From an uncultured Oxalobacter sp. (GTDB taxonomy: Bacteria; Pseudomonadota; Gammaproteobacteria; Burkholderiales; Burkholderiaceae_D): DNA of 7,415 nt. This document shows, piece after piece, positions 1-6,373 of this stretch. The notes below the pieces were generated by a model that had not been told where the DNA came from, did not search any database, and saw only the letters and a list, made by a program, of their open reading frames with translations. A program made the position numbers and the translations under genes. Within the stretch, counting starts at the first letter, position 1; every line of letters starts with the position of its first letter. The stretch lies in contig CAKQQG010000058.1 of NCBI GenBank assembly GCA_934270705.1, positions 1-7,415 of the forward strand, read 5' to 3'.

Positions 1-781
1 TTGCAATTGAGCGCAGAATAGCAATATTTAATCCGGCCAGTGTTTTACCTGCACCGGGCACACCTGTTACAAAGCATATCGCTTTTCTTTTATTTAATTT
101 ACTATATTCAATAACTTTATTTATTGCATCAGCAGTAACAGATAAGTTTTCTACACCAGCATCATTTCTAGTAATATCATCTACATGGTGCCCCTGATAT
201 AAAGCCTGCGCAGCTTCAACAATTGTCGGTGTTGGATAATATTCTGAACTTTCCCATACTTTATAATCAAAATATGACTCTTTATATTTTCCCACAGTTA
301 TATCAATAGCATTAGATATATTACTACCATTACATTTTATGGGTTCGATAATTCTATCATTCTCACAAATATTAAATGGAATACTATCAGCTTTTGTTGC
401 CACTATCATTGGAACCAAAAGTTTATCATGACTTTCTTTGTGAAAATTACGAAGGTCTAATGCATAATCATAGACTTGGTCATATGCAGATGCCTTATAA
501 TCAATATCTCCGCATTTGAATTCCAATAAAAATACTATATTCTTATATAAGACAACAACATCAATACGTTTTCCCATACGTGGAATAACATATTCAAAAA
601 GCACCCTTCCGTCACAAAAATTTTTTAGTTGCTCTTTAAGAATCTTAATTTCAGTCTTCCACGCATTTTGTTGCTGTATTGTTGTATTCGCTGAACTACT
701 ATTAGAGCAAATATCACCAAAAATCTCAGATGCTGAGTGAGATAGAAATTCTTTTACTGGCGCTGAATAATATGCTCTCAT
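1..781 (-). CDS. Partial nuclease-helicase protein, DUF2075 / Schlafen-group-3 type (N-terminal 260 aa)
   Basis: This gene reads leftward from ATG at 781-779 and is still open at base 1, giving 260 codons of N-terminus. Residues 1-50 look helical. Residues 58-106 carry a PD-(D/E)XK-like pattern: E63, D74 in GKRIDVVV, E87-F-K89 at the end of the next strand, then Q102-xxx-Y106, which resembles the Q motif of RecB/Cas4-like nucleases. A perfect Walker A, GVPGAGKT, lies at residues 240-247, after a hydrophobic strand (KAICFVTG). An N-terminal nuclease-like region before a P-loop helicase fits proteins annotated as DUF2075 or Schlafen-group-3 DNA/RNA helicase domain; the helicase body lies outside the window. 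Codon use is AT-rich, unlike every other gene here, which suggests horizontal transfer. No clear Shine-Dalgarno is seen, only a G-rich patch about 15 nt upstream. A role in nucleic-acid processing or phage defence is inference. The domain call is fairly firm, the biological role is not. Confidence 0.8.
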   Translation of the reverse strand, partial: MRAYYSAPVKEFLSHSASEIFGDICSNSSSANTTIQQQNAWKTEIKILKEQLKNFCDGRVLFEYVIPRMGKRIDVVVLYKNIVFLLEFKCGDIDYKASAYDQVYDYALDLRNFHKESHDKLLVPMIVATKADSIPFNICENDRIIEPIKCNGSNISNAIDITVGKYKESYFDYKVWESSEYYPTPTIVEAAQALYQGHHVDDITRNDAGVENLSVTADAINKVIEYSKLNKRKAICFVTGVPGAGKTLAGLNIAILRSIA

Positions 782-807
782 TTTATTCACAACAGCCCCC
801 ACCAAGC

Positions 808-837
808 CTTATCATGAAATATATAAATTCTGTTCAA
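808..837 (-). promoter_or_regulatory. Weak candidate sigma-70 promoter for the nuclease-helicase gene
   Basis: Reading leftward, TTGAAC (837-832) is followed after 18 nt by GATAAG (813-808). Each box matches four of six consensus bases. It would start transcription roughly 20-25 nt before the ATG. The surroundings are AT-rich, so chance matches are likely. Confidence 0.3.
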
Positions 838-887
838 CTAGAACCAGTACAGAAAAAATAGGAAAATCCCTATTCAATCAATCTAAC

Positions 888-914
888 AAAAAACCGCGCA
901 TGAAGCGCGGTTTT
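888..914 (-). terminator. Rho-independent terminator of gltA
   Basis: In the leftward direction a GC-rich stem, CCGCGC (complement of 905-910) paired with GCGCGG (complement of 894-899), closes a 5-nt loop and is followed by six T residues (complement of 888-893). The flanking A/T run extends the pairing to about 10 bp. It lies 24 nt past the gltA stop codon. On the plus strand the hairpin is followed by only four T, so it may act weakly in that direction too. It also marks the boundary between AT-rich and GC-rich DNA. Confidence 0.9.
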
Positions 915-937
915 CAAATACGTTCCACAGCGGGCGA

Positions 938-2242
938 TCATCCTCGCTGCGCCATCGAGACGACGTCGCGGCGCGGCTCGCCGACATAAAGCTGGCGCGG
1001 ACGGCCGATGCGCTGCTCCGGATCGGAAATCATTTCCTTCCACTGGGCGACCCAGCCGACGGTTCTCGCCAACGCGAAAATACCGGTAAACAGCGACGGC
1101 GGAATACCCAGCGCGGACTGGACGATGCCGGAATAGAAATCGACGTTCGGATACAGCTTGCGGGAAACGAAATAATCGTCTTCCAGCGCAACCCGTTCGA
1201 TTTCCAGCGCGATCTTGAACAGCGGATCGTCTTTCAGACCCAGTTCTTCCAGCACTTCGTGGCAGGTTTCGCGCATGAGGGTCGCGCGCGGATCGAAATT
1301 CTTGTACACGCGGTGTCCGAAGCCCATCAGACGCATGCCGGCCGTACCGTCCTTGACGGACTTCACGAAAGCGGCGACCTTGTCCACGGAACCGATCTTC
1401 TTGATCATCGCCAGGGACGCTTCGTTGGCGCCGCCGTGTGCGGGGCCCCACAGGCAGGCGATACCGGCTGCGATGCAGGCGAACGGATTGGCGCCTGAAG
1501 AACCGGCCAGACGCACCGTCGAAGTCGAAGCGTTCTGTTCGTGATCGGCATGCAGAATCAGGATACGATCCAGCGCACGTACCAGAACTTCGTTGATCCG
1601 GTAATCTTCCGCCGGGGTGGCGAACATCATGCGCATGAAGTTGGCGGTATAGTACAGATCCTTGCGCGGATAGACGAAAGGCTGGCCGACGTTGTACTTG
1701 TAGGACATGGCCACCAGCGTCGGCATTTTCGCCAGCAACCGGATGGCCGACAATTCGCGGTGCGCCGGGTCGGTGATGTCCAGTGAATCGTGGTAGAACG
1801 ACGAGAGCGCGCCGACGGTTGCGACAAGCAGCGACATCGGATGGGAATCGCGGCGGAATCCGCGGAAAAAGAACTGCATCTGTTCGTGAACCATCGAATA
1901 GTCGGCGATGCTGCGGACATATTCGTCATACTGTTCCTTCGTCGGCAATTCGCCCTTGAGCAGCAGGTAACAGGTTTCCATGAAGTTGCATTTCATGGCC
2001 AGCTGCTCGATCGGATAACCGCGATAAAGCAGTTCGCCCTTGTCGCCGTCGATATACGAAATCGCGGAACGACAGGACGCGGTCGCCAGAAATCCGGGGT
2101 CGTAGGAAAGCTTTCCGGTCGCGTTGTACAACTTCCGGATATCGATACTGTCCGGGCCGATCGTGCCCTTGTAAACCGGCAACTCGACGGCGGGTGTGCC
2201 ATCGTCAAACGACAATTTCGCTTTCTTCACAGAATCGTTCAT
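938..2242 (-). CDS. gltA: Citrate synthase (type II, hexameric bacterial form)
   Basis: Cytoplasmic enzyme that condenses acetyl-CoA with oxaloacetate to citrate, the entry step of the TCA cycle. The 434-aa length matches the long NADH-sensitive Gram-negative citrate synthases. Family landmarks, numbered from the chosen start, are [10 protein letters not shown] (His at 231 and 234), [10 protein letters not shown] with catalytic His269, [14 protein letters not shown] with His310, and NVDFYSG with catalytic Asp368. The N-terminal extension with [19 protein letters not shown] followed by [12 protein letters not shown] is also standard. An upstream in-frame TTG (2260) would add six residues, but ATG at 2242 is preferred: the family usually starts at about this point, and GGAAGAATTGGAAAAA just ahead supplies purine-rich ribosome-binding sequence. 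A strong terminator follows the stop. The gene appears monocistronic or the last of a leftward set after the HAD gene. No sdh or odh genes are adjacent. Identity is very secure. Confidence 0.97.
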   Translation of the reverse strand: MNDSVKKAKLSFDDGTPAVELPVYKGTIGPDSIDIRKLYNATGKLSYDPGFLATASCRSAISYIDGDKGELLYRGYPIEQLAMKCNFMETCYLLLKGELPTKEQYDEYVRSIADYSMVHEQMQFFFRGFRRDSHPMSLLVATVGALSSFYHDSLDITDPAHRELSAIRLLAKMPTLVAMSYKYNVGQPFVYPRKDLYYTANFMRMMFATPAEDYRINEVLVRALDRILILHADHEQNASTSTVRLAGSSGANPFACIAAGIACLWGPAHGGANEASLAMIKKIGSVDKVAAFVKSVKDGTAGMRLMGFGHRVYKNFDPRATLMRETCHEVLEELGLKDDPLFKIALEIERVALEDDYFVSRKLYPNVDFYSGIVQSALGIPPSLFTGIFALARTVGWVAQWKEMISDPEQRIGRPRQLYVGEPRRDVVSMAQRG

Positions 2243-2310
2243 TTTTTCCAATTCTTCCAATGTCTTTCAGTTCAACAACACAGAATGCCGAGGCCCCCTG
2301 CAAGGTCAAT

Positions 2311-2336
2311 AAAAAAAGAAAGCATTATAAATGCTT
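2311..2336 (-). promoter_or_regulatory. Candidate gltA -10 box inside a perfect inverted repeat
   Basis: Leftward, TATAAT (2329-2324) is a perfect -10 hexamer about 80 nt before the gltA ATG. No convincing -35 lies 16-18 nt upstream. The box sits within AAGCATTATAAATGCTT (2320-2336), two 7-nt arms around a 3-nt centre. A near-continuous T run follows in the leftward direction (A residues at 2311-2317 on the plus strand). The element can be read as an operator over the -10, or as a weak AU-rich terminator for the HAD gene upstream. Confidence 0.4.
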
Positions 2337-2420
2337 CCGTTTTCATATTTCCTCTTTTAACACAAATTTCATGAAATCCCAAGTTCCGGCGACTGCGTGC
2401 CGGGCGACATGCCCGTGAAA

Positions 2421-2470
2421 CGCATGCCGTCCCTTTGCGTGGCGGCGTCATCCAAACGGTACGGCATGTG
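2421..2470. repeat. Inverted repeat just downstream of the HAD gene stop
   Basis: CGCATGCCGT (2421-2430) and ACGGCATGTG (2461-2470) pair over 9 of 10 positions across a 30-nt spacer. A small hairpin, CGGGC-GACAT-GCCCG (2401-2415), lies next to it. Neither is followed by a T tract in the leftward direction, so this is not a standard terminator. It could stabilise the 3' end of the HAD message. Function is unknown. Confidence 0.3.
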
Positions 2471-2475
2471 TACGA

Positions 2476-3273
2476 TCAGGGCAACACGCCGAAATGCCGC
2501 AAGGCATGCAAAATACCATCGTCATCGACGCTTTCCGTCACGAAATCGGCTTTTTGCCGGACCTGTTCATGCGCATTGCCCATCGCCACGCCGATACCGG
2601 CATAAGACAGCATTCCCATATCGTTGAAACCGTCGCCGAACGCCATGGTTTCCTCCGGCGATATACCGGCCTGGCGCAATACCGCTTCCATCCCGACATC
2701 CTTGCCGCCGCCTGCCGGCAACACATCGAAACAGTACGGTACCGAGCGCGTCATCTCGACCTGCGTCAGCGCCTCGGCCAGAAACCCTTCCTCACCGTCT
2801 TTCAGGAAAGGGACGAACTGGAGAATGTCGCCATCGCCGATGCGATCCAGAGGCGCCACCGGCGGCACCGGATGATCGATCAGGCGGCACAGCGCCTCGA
2901 CCGATTCGTCGGCGTAATTGAGGAACATATCGTTCTCGCGGACGAACAGGCAGGGGAAAGGCCTTTTCGCCAGCAGGGATTTCAGCGTGGCGATTTCCGC
3001 CGGATCGATCGTTTTCTTGCGGATGACCCCCGTATCGCCGTAACAATACTGTCCATTCAAAGTCAGATAGGCGTCGAAGCGGAAATAGCTGTCCATGAAC
3101 GGCATCATCATCTTCGAGCGCCCCGTCGCCACATACAGCCTGATACCCCGTTCACGCAAGGCATGCAATGCGCGCCGCGTCGATTCGGGCATGGTATGGT
3201 TTCTGAAACTGATAAGCGTCCCGTCGATATCGAAAAAGACGGCCTTCACCGCATTTCCCGCTTTGTCGTTCAT
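2476..3273 (-). CDS. Cof-type HAD-IIB family sugar/nucleotide phosphatase
   Basis: The 265-aa protein is a haloacid-dehalogenase-superfamily phosphatase of the Cof/YbiV type. Motif I is FFDIDGTL, with nucleophile Asp15 and acid/base Asp17. Motif II is the Thr50 of YVATGR. Lys191 in the GGGKDVGMEAV segment serves as motif III. Motif IV is FGDGFNDMGML with Asp214 and Asp218 for Mg2+. The cap insert between motifs II and III (roughly residues 80-190) and the Gly-rich GGGKDVGM signature are typical of subclass IIB. These enzymes hydrolyse phosphorylated sugars, pyridoxal phosphate or flavin intermediates with loose specificity, so the substrate cannot be read from sequence. GGGAAG about 8 nt ahead supports the ATG at 3273. 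A TATAAT lies in the 66-nt gap to the AraC-type gene upstream, so it may be transcribed alone or with that gene. No sign of decay is visible. Confidence 0.92.
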   Translation of the reverse strand: MNDKAGNAVKAVFFDIDGTLISFRNHTMPESTRRALHALRERGIRLYVATGRSKMMMPFMDSYFRFDAYLTLNGQYCYGDTGVIRKKTIDPAEIATLKSLLAKRPFPCLFVRENDMFLNYADESVEALCRLIDHPVPPVAPLDRIGDGDILQFVPFLKDGEEGFLAEALTQVEMTRSVPYCFDVLPAGGGKDVGMEAVLRQAGISPEETMAFGDGFNDMGMLSYAGIGVAMGNAHEQVRQKADFVTESVDDDGILHALRHFGVLP

Positions 3274-3308
3274 ATCGTCTTCCCGTTGCGTTCGCTGTCG
3301 AAAAGACC

Positions 3309-3314
3309 ATTATA
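3309..3314 (-). promoter_or_regulatory. Candidate -10 box for the HAD phosphatase gene
   Basis: A perfect TATAAT in leftward orientation lies 36 nt before the HAD ATG, in the short gap after the AraC-family gene. No good -35 is visible 16-18 nt upstream, where the sequence reads close to GTATGA. A promoter here would need an activator, possibly the adjacent AraC-family protein, but that is speculation. Confidence 0.35.
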
Positions 3315-3339
3315 GACTGCAAATACCGTCGTCATACCA

Positions 3340-4119
3340 TCAGAGGAACTGTTGTCTGAAATGCGAAGGCGTTTGCCCGTAGAGTTTCCGGAAAGACGCG
3401 ATGAAGGCGCTGACGTTTTCATAGCCGACACGTCTGGCGACATGCCGGACGCTTTCGCCCTGGGCCAGCCATTGCCGCGCCGCCATCAGGCTGGCGTACT
3501 GCCGCCACTGGGCGAAAGTCATGCCCGTTTCGCGCGAAAAATGACGGCTGATACTGCGCGAACTGATATTCATGCGTTGCGCCCATTCCTCAATGCTTTT
3601 GCGGCGCACCGGACTGGCGAGAATTTCGCGCGCCATTTCGTTAAGCGGTTTGCTTTTGGGCAACACCAGACGCCCCTTTTGTTGCGAAGCCGCATGCAAT
3701 TCATCGAGAAGCACCAGCAGCAAGCGTTCCTGACGTGCCGCCAGCGGCTGGAAAACCCCGTCTATCCCCCCCTCTTGCCAGGTGACGGCACGCTCCAGAA
3801 TCACGGGAACCAGCTCCGTGACATTGAGCACGCACGGCACTTCCGGCAGACCGGCACACAATGCCTGCGCGAGCGAAGCGACGATACCGGAAGATTGTCC
3901 GAATGCCTGTACCGAATAATGGAAATGCGGCGGAAACCATGCCACCTGACCGAAAGACGCGCTCCAGAATCCGCGTTCGTCTTCCACGACCAGCAAGCCT
4001 TTGTGCAAATAAACAAGCCGGGTTTCGTTGGCGGCATGTGCGGGTTGAACGATACCCGTCGGCGCGGCAAACGCCGACAGGGAAAAACGCTGGCCATGTA
4101 ACAGAAAATAGGAAGACAT
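3340..4119 (-). CDS. AraC-family transcriptional regulator, NimR-like
   Basis: The 259-aa protein has an N-terminal cupin-like sensor region and a C-terminal AraC DNA-binding domain. The sensor (about residues 15-110) carries RLVYLHKGLLVVEDERG and VAWFPPHFHYSV, the strand-and-turn pattern of NimR/YeaM-type regulators, which usually read GxxxWxxPPxxxxWxPPxxxHxV. The double helix-turn-helix spans about residues 172-259. The first HTH is SIEEWAQRMNISSRSISRHFSRETG, shown here as residues 175-199. The second is VRHVARRVGYENVSAFIASFRK (224-245). It ends in the family-typical YGQTPSHFRQ. GGAGGAGG a few bases ahead of ATG 4119 is a strong ribosome-binding site. Relatives often control a neighbouring efflux gene; here the nearest transporter is 3 kb away, so the target is unknown. 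The divergently transcribed transglutaminase-like gene shares the upstream gap and is one possible target. The family call is secure, the effector is not. Confidence 0.92.
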   Translation of the reverse strand: MSSYFLLHGQRFSLSAFAAPTGIVQPAHAANETRLVYLHKGLLVVEDERGFWSASFGQVAWFPPHFHYSVQAFGQSSGIVASLAQALCAGLPEVPCVLNVTELVPVILERAVTWQEGGIDGVFQPLAARQERLLLVLLDELHAASQQKGRLVLPKSKPLNEMAREILASPVRRKSIEEWAQRMNISSRSISRHFSRETGMTFAQWRQYASLMAARQWLAQGESVRHVARRVGYENVSAFIASFRKLYGQTPSHFRQQFL

Positions 4120-4422
4120 GCGCCTCCTCCAATACCGTCATCCGTTCAGGCCAGGACGCGCATCGCAAACCCGCGCCGCCGGCCGGAATACCTGTTTTAA
4201 ATGCCGTGTTTCTATATTATCGCAAACTTTTCCTTGCGCGCGTATCGTGCATTCCATGCCACACACGCTTTCCGCTTCGGTCATGACTTGAAATCACCGC
4301 AAACACCCCCCATATGGACGCCAGCGCATGCCCCGACGATACCGCCGCCGTACGGATAGCGGTAAAATCGGTGTTTTGGCGGCAACGCCGTTTATTCATC
4401 CATCGAAACGAGTATTCCGAAC
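4120..4422. promoter_or_regulatory. Divergent intergenic region between the AraC-family and transglutaminase-like genes
   Basis: This 303-nt gap holds no convincing gene. For the leftward regulator gene, TTGCGA (4225-4220) and TTTAAA (4201-4196), spaced 18 nt apart, form a plausible promoter with four matches in each box. For the rightward gene, TAAAAT (4363-4368) is a plausible -10 about 55 nt before its ATG, without a good -35. Between that box and the ATG lies a small hairpin, GGCG-GCAA-CGCC (4378-4389), with a GNRA-type loop. An AraC-family operator may be present, but no direct-repeat half-sites were recognised. Confidence 0.4.
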
Positions 4423-5094
4423 ATGAGCGTCGATATTTTTTTGCAGGAAACCCCCCATATCGATTTTTCCACACCGATCGTGCGCGACCAGTCCAAAGCC
4501 CTGTTCAAGGGCGTGAAAAGCGAACTGGAGAAAGTACGGATCGCCTTTGAATTCGTCCGCGACGAGATTTCCCATTCCCTCGATGTCAACGCCACCGTCG
4601 TCACGGCAAAGGCCTCCGACGTCCTCAAACACAAGACTGGCATCTCGCACGCCAAGGCCAACCTGCTGGCCGCACTGCTGCGTTCCCAGAAAATCCCCGC
4701 CGGCATGTGTTACCAGCACCTCACGCGCAACAAGGACAACGATTCCGAGGGGCATATCGTTTACTGCTTCAATGCCGTCCATGTCGGCAACCGCTGGATC
4801 AAACTCGACGCCCGCGGCAACAACAGCCATATCGACGTGCGCTTCTCCATGCATGAACCGGCGCTGGCGTTCGCCAACCGGCCGCAATACCAGGAATTTT
4901 TCTGGCCGGGCATTTTCGCGCGTCCCCACCGGGCCAGCATGAACGCGCTGGAAAGCGCCACCACGATGGAAGAATTGCTGCAGAAACTGCCGGACCATAT
5001 GCTGGAGGACCCCGACATCGTCGAAGTCGAAGCGGAAGATTTCCGCGACGACACGCGCGACCGTGCCGGTACCGGAAGCTGGTTCTGGTTCTGA
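4423..5094 (+). CDS. Transglutaminase-fold protein with apparently altered catalytic residues
   Basis: The 223-aa, probably cytoplasmic protein lacks a signal peptide and membrane segments. Residues 32-132 follow the papain-like transglutaminase core. A helix (AFEFVRDEISHSLDVNA) leads to ASDVLKHKTGISHAKANLL (65-82), then LLRSQKIPAGMCYQHL, then YCFNAVHVGNRWIKLDARGNN with Asp129. Relatives as I recall them read KKGICYAKSHLLAALLR and LHGLNAVYL; against those, the nucleophile Cys is Ser75 and the catalytic His is Tyr114. Asp129 and Cys96 are kept. The C-terminal part (about 140-223) carries a helix ending MEELLQKLPDHML and an acidic stretch, then an aromatic tail, SWFWF. The ribosome-binding site is weak (ACGAG about 13 nt ahead). 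The gene probably shares a transcript with the radical SAM gene 73 nt downstream. It could be a pseudo-transglutaminase with a binding role or a divergent hydrolase; the exact function is unknown. Confidence 0.75.
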   Translation: MSVDIFLQETPHIDFSTPIVRDQSKALFKGVKSELEKVRIAFEFVRDEISHSLDVNATVVTAKASDVLKHKTGISHAKANLLAALLRSQKIPAGMCYQHLTRNKDNDSEGHIVYCFNAVHVGNRWIKLDARGNNSHIDVRFSMHEPALAFANRPQYQEFFWPGIFARPHRASMNALESATTMEELLQKLPDHMLEDPDIVEVEAEDFRDDTRDRAGTGSWFWF

Positions 5095-5096
5095 TC

Positions 5097-5171
5097 ATGA
5101 CGAAAGCACGCGCCGCCCTGCCATCCGGCACGGGATGTCACCGCCCCGTGCACACGCGGCGTTTACCATGA
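5097..5171 (+). other. Possible translated micro-ORF (24 codons) coupling two genes
   Basis: An ATG two bases after the TGA of the transglutaminase-like gene opens a 24-codon frame. Its TGA (5169-5171) overlaps the preferred ATG of the radical SAM gene (5168-5170) in an ATGA arrangement. The radical SAM start has no recognisable Shine-Dalgarno, so re-initiation from this frame would explain how it is translated. The peptide is Arg-rich and matches nothing I recognise. It may be chance. Confidence 0.25.
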
Positions 5172-5965
5172 TCGCCTGCCGGACAGTCAGGGTCAAAAAC
5201 CTGTTGACCCCCTCGAAACTGCCCGGCGTCGATTACGTCATCAACCCCTACATCGGCTGCCCGCACAAATGCCTGTACTGCTATGCCGAATTCATGAAAC
5301 GGTTTTCCGATCATACGGAAGACTGGGGCGACTTCACCGACATCAAGATACCCGACACCCCCATCCCGCTGCGGCGACTGGCCGGAAAACGGCTGGTCAT
5401 CAGTTCGGTCACCGACCCGTACAACGCATTTGAGAAACGCCATGGCGTCACACGCAGCGTACTGGAACAACTGGCGGGCGTTCCCGTCGCCGTCACCATC
5501 ATCACCAAATCCGACCTGATCGTGCGCGACATGGCACTGATCGCCGGACTGGAAAACGCCGAAGTCGCCTTTTCCCTCAATTCGCTTGACGACACCTTCC
5601 GCCGCCTGTTCGAACCGCGCGCGCCCGACGCGAAACGGCGACTGGCCGCCATGCGCCGACTGCACGACGCAGGCATCCGCACCATCCTGTTCATGTCCCC
5701 GATCTTTCCGGGCATCACCGACTTTTCCGCCATCATCCGCGCATCGTCAACCTTCACCGACGAATACTGGTTCGAGAACCTCAACCTGGACAACATGGCG
5801 CACAACCGGGTCGCCCGCGCCATCGGACGCCACTATCCCGATCTGGTACCGCTGTACCGTACCCTCTACCGCGACGGCGACAGAACCTTCTGGAACGAAC
5901 TGGCACGCGACATCGCCGACTATTGCCGAGAACACGGCATCGCCTTTCGCACCCTCTTTCACTGA
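5168..5965 (+). CDS. SPL-family (SplB-like) radical SAM protein
   Basis: The 265-aa protein carries the radical SAM cluster motif CxxxCxxC as GCPHKCLYCYAEF, with Cys31, Cys35 and Cys38 for the [4Fe-4S] centre. A conserved lead-in, PGVDYVINPYIG, precedes it. ISSVTDPYNAFEKRHGVTR (about 80-98), FSLNSLDD and FMSPIFPGITD are hallmarks of the COG1533 / spore-photoproduct-lyase-like family (Rv2578c type), with FENLNLDN towards the C-terminus. The reading frame is open back to ATG 5063, overlapping the previous gene by 32 nt, but homologues start close to MIACRTVRVKNLL, so ATG 5168 was chosen; ATG 5135 is another option. The only other cysteines are Cys4 and Cys253. The hydrogen-donor Cys that true spore photoproduct lyases carry roughly 45 residues after the cluster is absent. 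It is therefore probably not a photoproduct lyase. The substrate is unknown. Confidence 0.9.
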   Translation: MIACRTVRVKNLLTPSKLPGVDYVINPYIGCPHKCLYCYAEFMKRFSDHTEDWGDFTDIKIPDTPIPLRRLAGKRLVISSVTDPYNAFEKRHGVTRSVLEQLAGVPVAVTIITKSDLIVRDMALIAGLENAEVAFSLNSLDDTFRRLFEPRAPDAKRRLAAMRRLHDAGIRTILFMSPIFPGITDFSAIIRASSTFTDEYWFENLNLDNMAHNRVARAIGRHYPDLVPLYRTLYRDGDRTFWNELARDIADYCREHGIAFRTLFH

Positions 5966-6042
5966 TACCGCGATCCGGCCGTTTGGCATGATACACATCC
6001 CCGCAACAGACGACAGACGCGCGCCATACACCATCGCCACAA

Positions 6043-6058
6043 AACCGGCATGCCGGTT
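6043..6058. repeat. 16-bp perfect palindrome AACCGGCATGCCGGTT
   Basis: The two 8-nt arms are exact reverse complements with no spacer, about 78 nt after the radical SAM stop codon. No T tract follows on either strand (there are four A before it on the plus strand), so it is not a standard terminator. A binding site for a dimeric protein, or an RNA stem protecting the 3' end of the transcript, are the obvious options. Confidence 0.6.
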
Positions 6059-6319
6059 CGGGAACAATCCGCTTGCATTCCTTCCTTTTCCGGAAATGTG
6101 ACAGACCACCCGATCGCTTTCGATACACAGCGACTATGCATTTATGGTCTGCCCTTCATACCAACGGCATCCCCCCGTCGTCCGCCGGTATCGCCATCCT
6201 GCAACAAGCGCCCCGAACCCCGCTCCCCGCTTCTCCTGCCGTCATCCCGACGGTGGCACAACGACAGACGATGAAACGGACAAACCGGCGGCTTGCCGGA
6301 CAAACAAGCCTCAAACGGA

Positions 6320-6348
6320 TTGACCGGAAATATCACCACCCCTAAAAT
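6320..6348 (+). promoter_or_regulatory. Strong sigma-70 promoter for the 144-aa gene
   Basis: TTGACC (6320-6325) and TAAAAT (6343-6348) are separated by exactly 17 nt, each with five of six consensus bases. The start point would fall near 6355, inside the near-palindrome CCATAAATGG (6351-6360). That leaves a leader of about 30 nt ending in GGAGG and the ATG at 6384. Confidence 0.8.
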
Positions 6349-6373
6349 AGCCATAAATGGACTAACATGATAC

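Noticed and set aside
857..874. Small inverted repeat AATAGG/CCTATT in the AT-rich gap
   Set aside because: A 6-bp AU-rich stem is expected by chance in such sequence, and no T tract or motif supports a role.
870..1451. 193-codon minus-strand frame inside gltA
   Set aside because: It overlaps gltA in another frame on the same strand and would run through the gltA terminator; the translation is Arg-rich low complexity.
2243..2260. TTG start six codons upstream for gltA
   Set aside because: The extra residues come from the purine-rich ribosome-binding stretch, and the ATG at 2242 agrees with the usual family N-terminus.
2494..3315. 273-codon plus-strand frame opposite the HAD phosphatase gene
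   Set aside because: It is antisense to a gene with all four HAD motifs; the translation has no recognisable fold and no Shine-Dalgarno fits its start.
3352..4101. 249-codon plus-strand frame opposite the AraC-family gene
   Set aside because: It lies wholly antisense to a gene with clear AraC domains and a strong ribosome-binding site; its Arg/His/Pro-rich translation shows no domain. Such frames are common opposite GC-rich genes.
4396..4998. 200-codon minus-strand frame opposite the transglutaminase-like gene
   Set aside because: It is antisense to a frame with family motifs. It looks more protein-like than most shadows, but it has no ribosome-binding site and no recognised domain.
5063..5167. 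Upstream extension of the radical SAM frame to ATG 5063
   Set aside because: The 35 extra residues overlap the previous gene, are low complexity and have no counterpart in the family; the conserved N-terminus begins at 5168.
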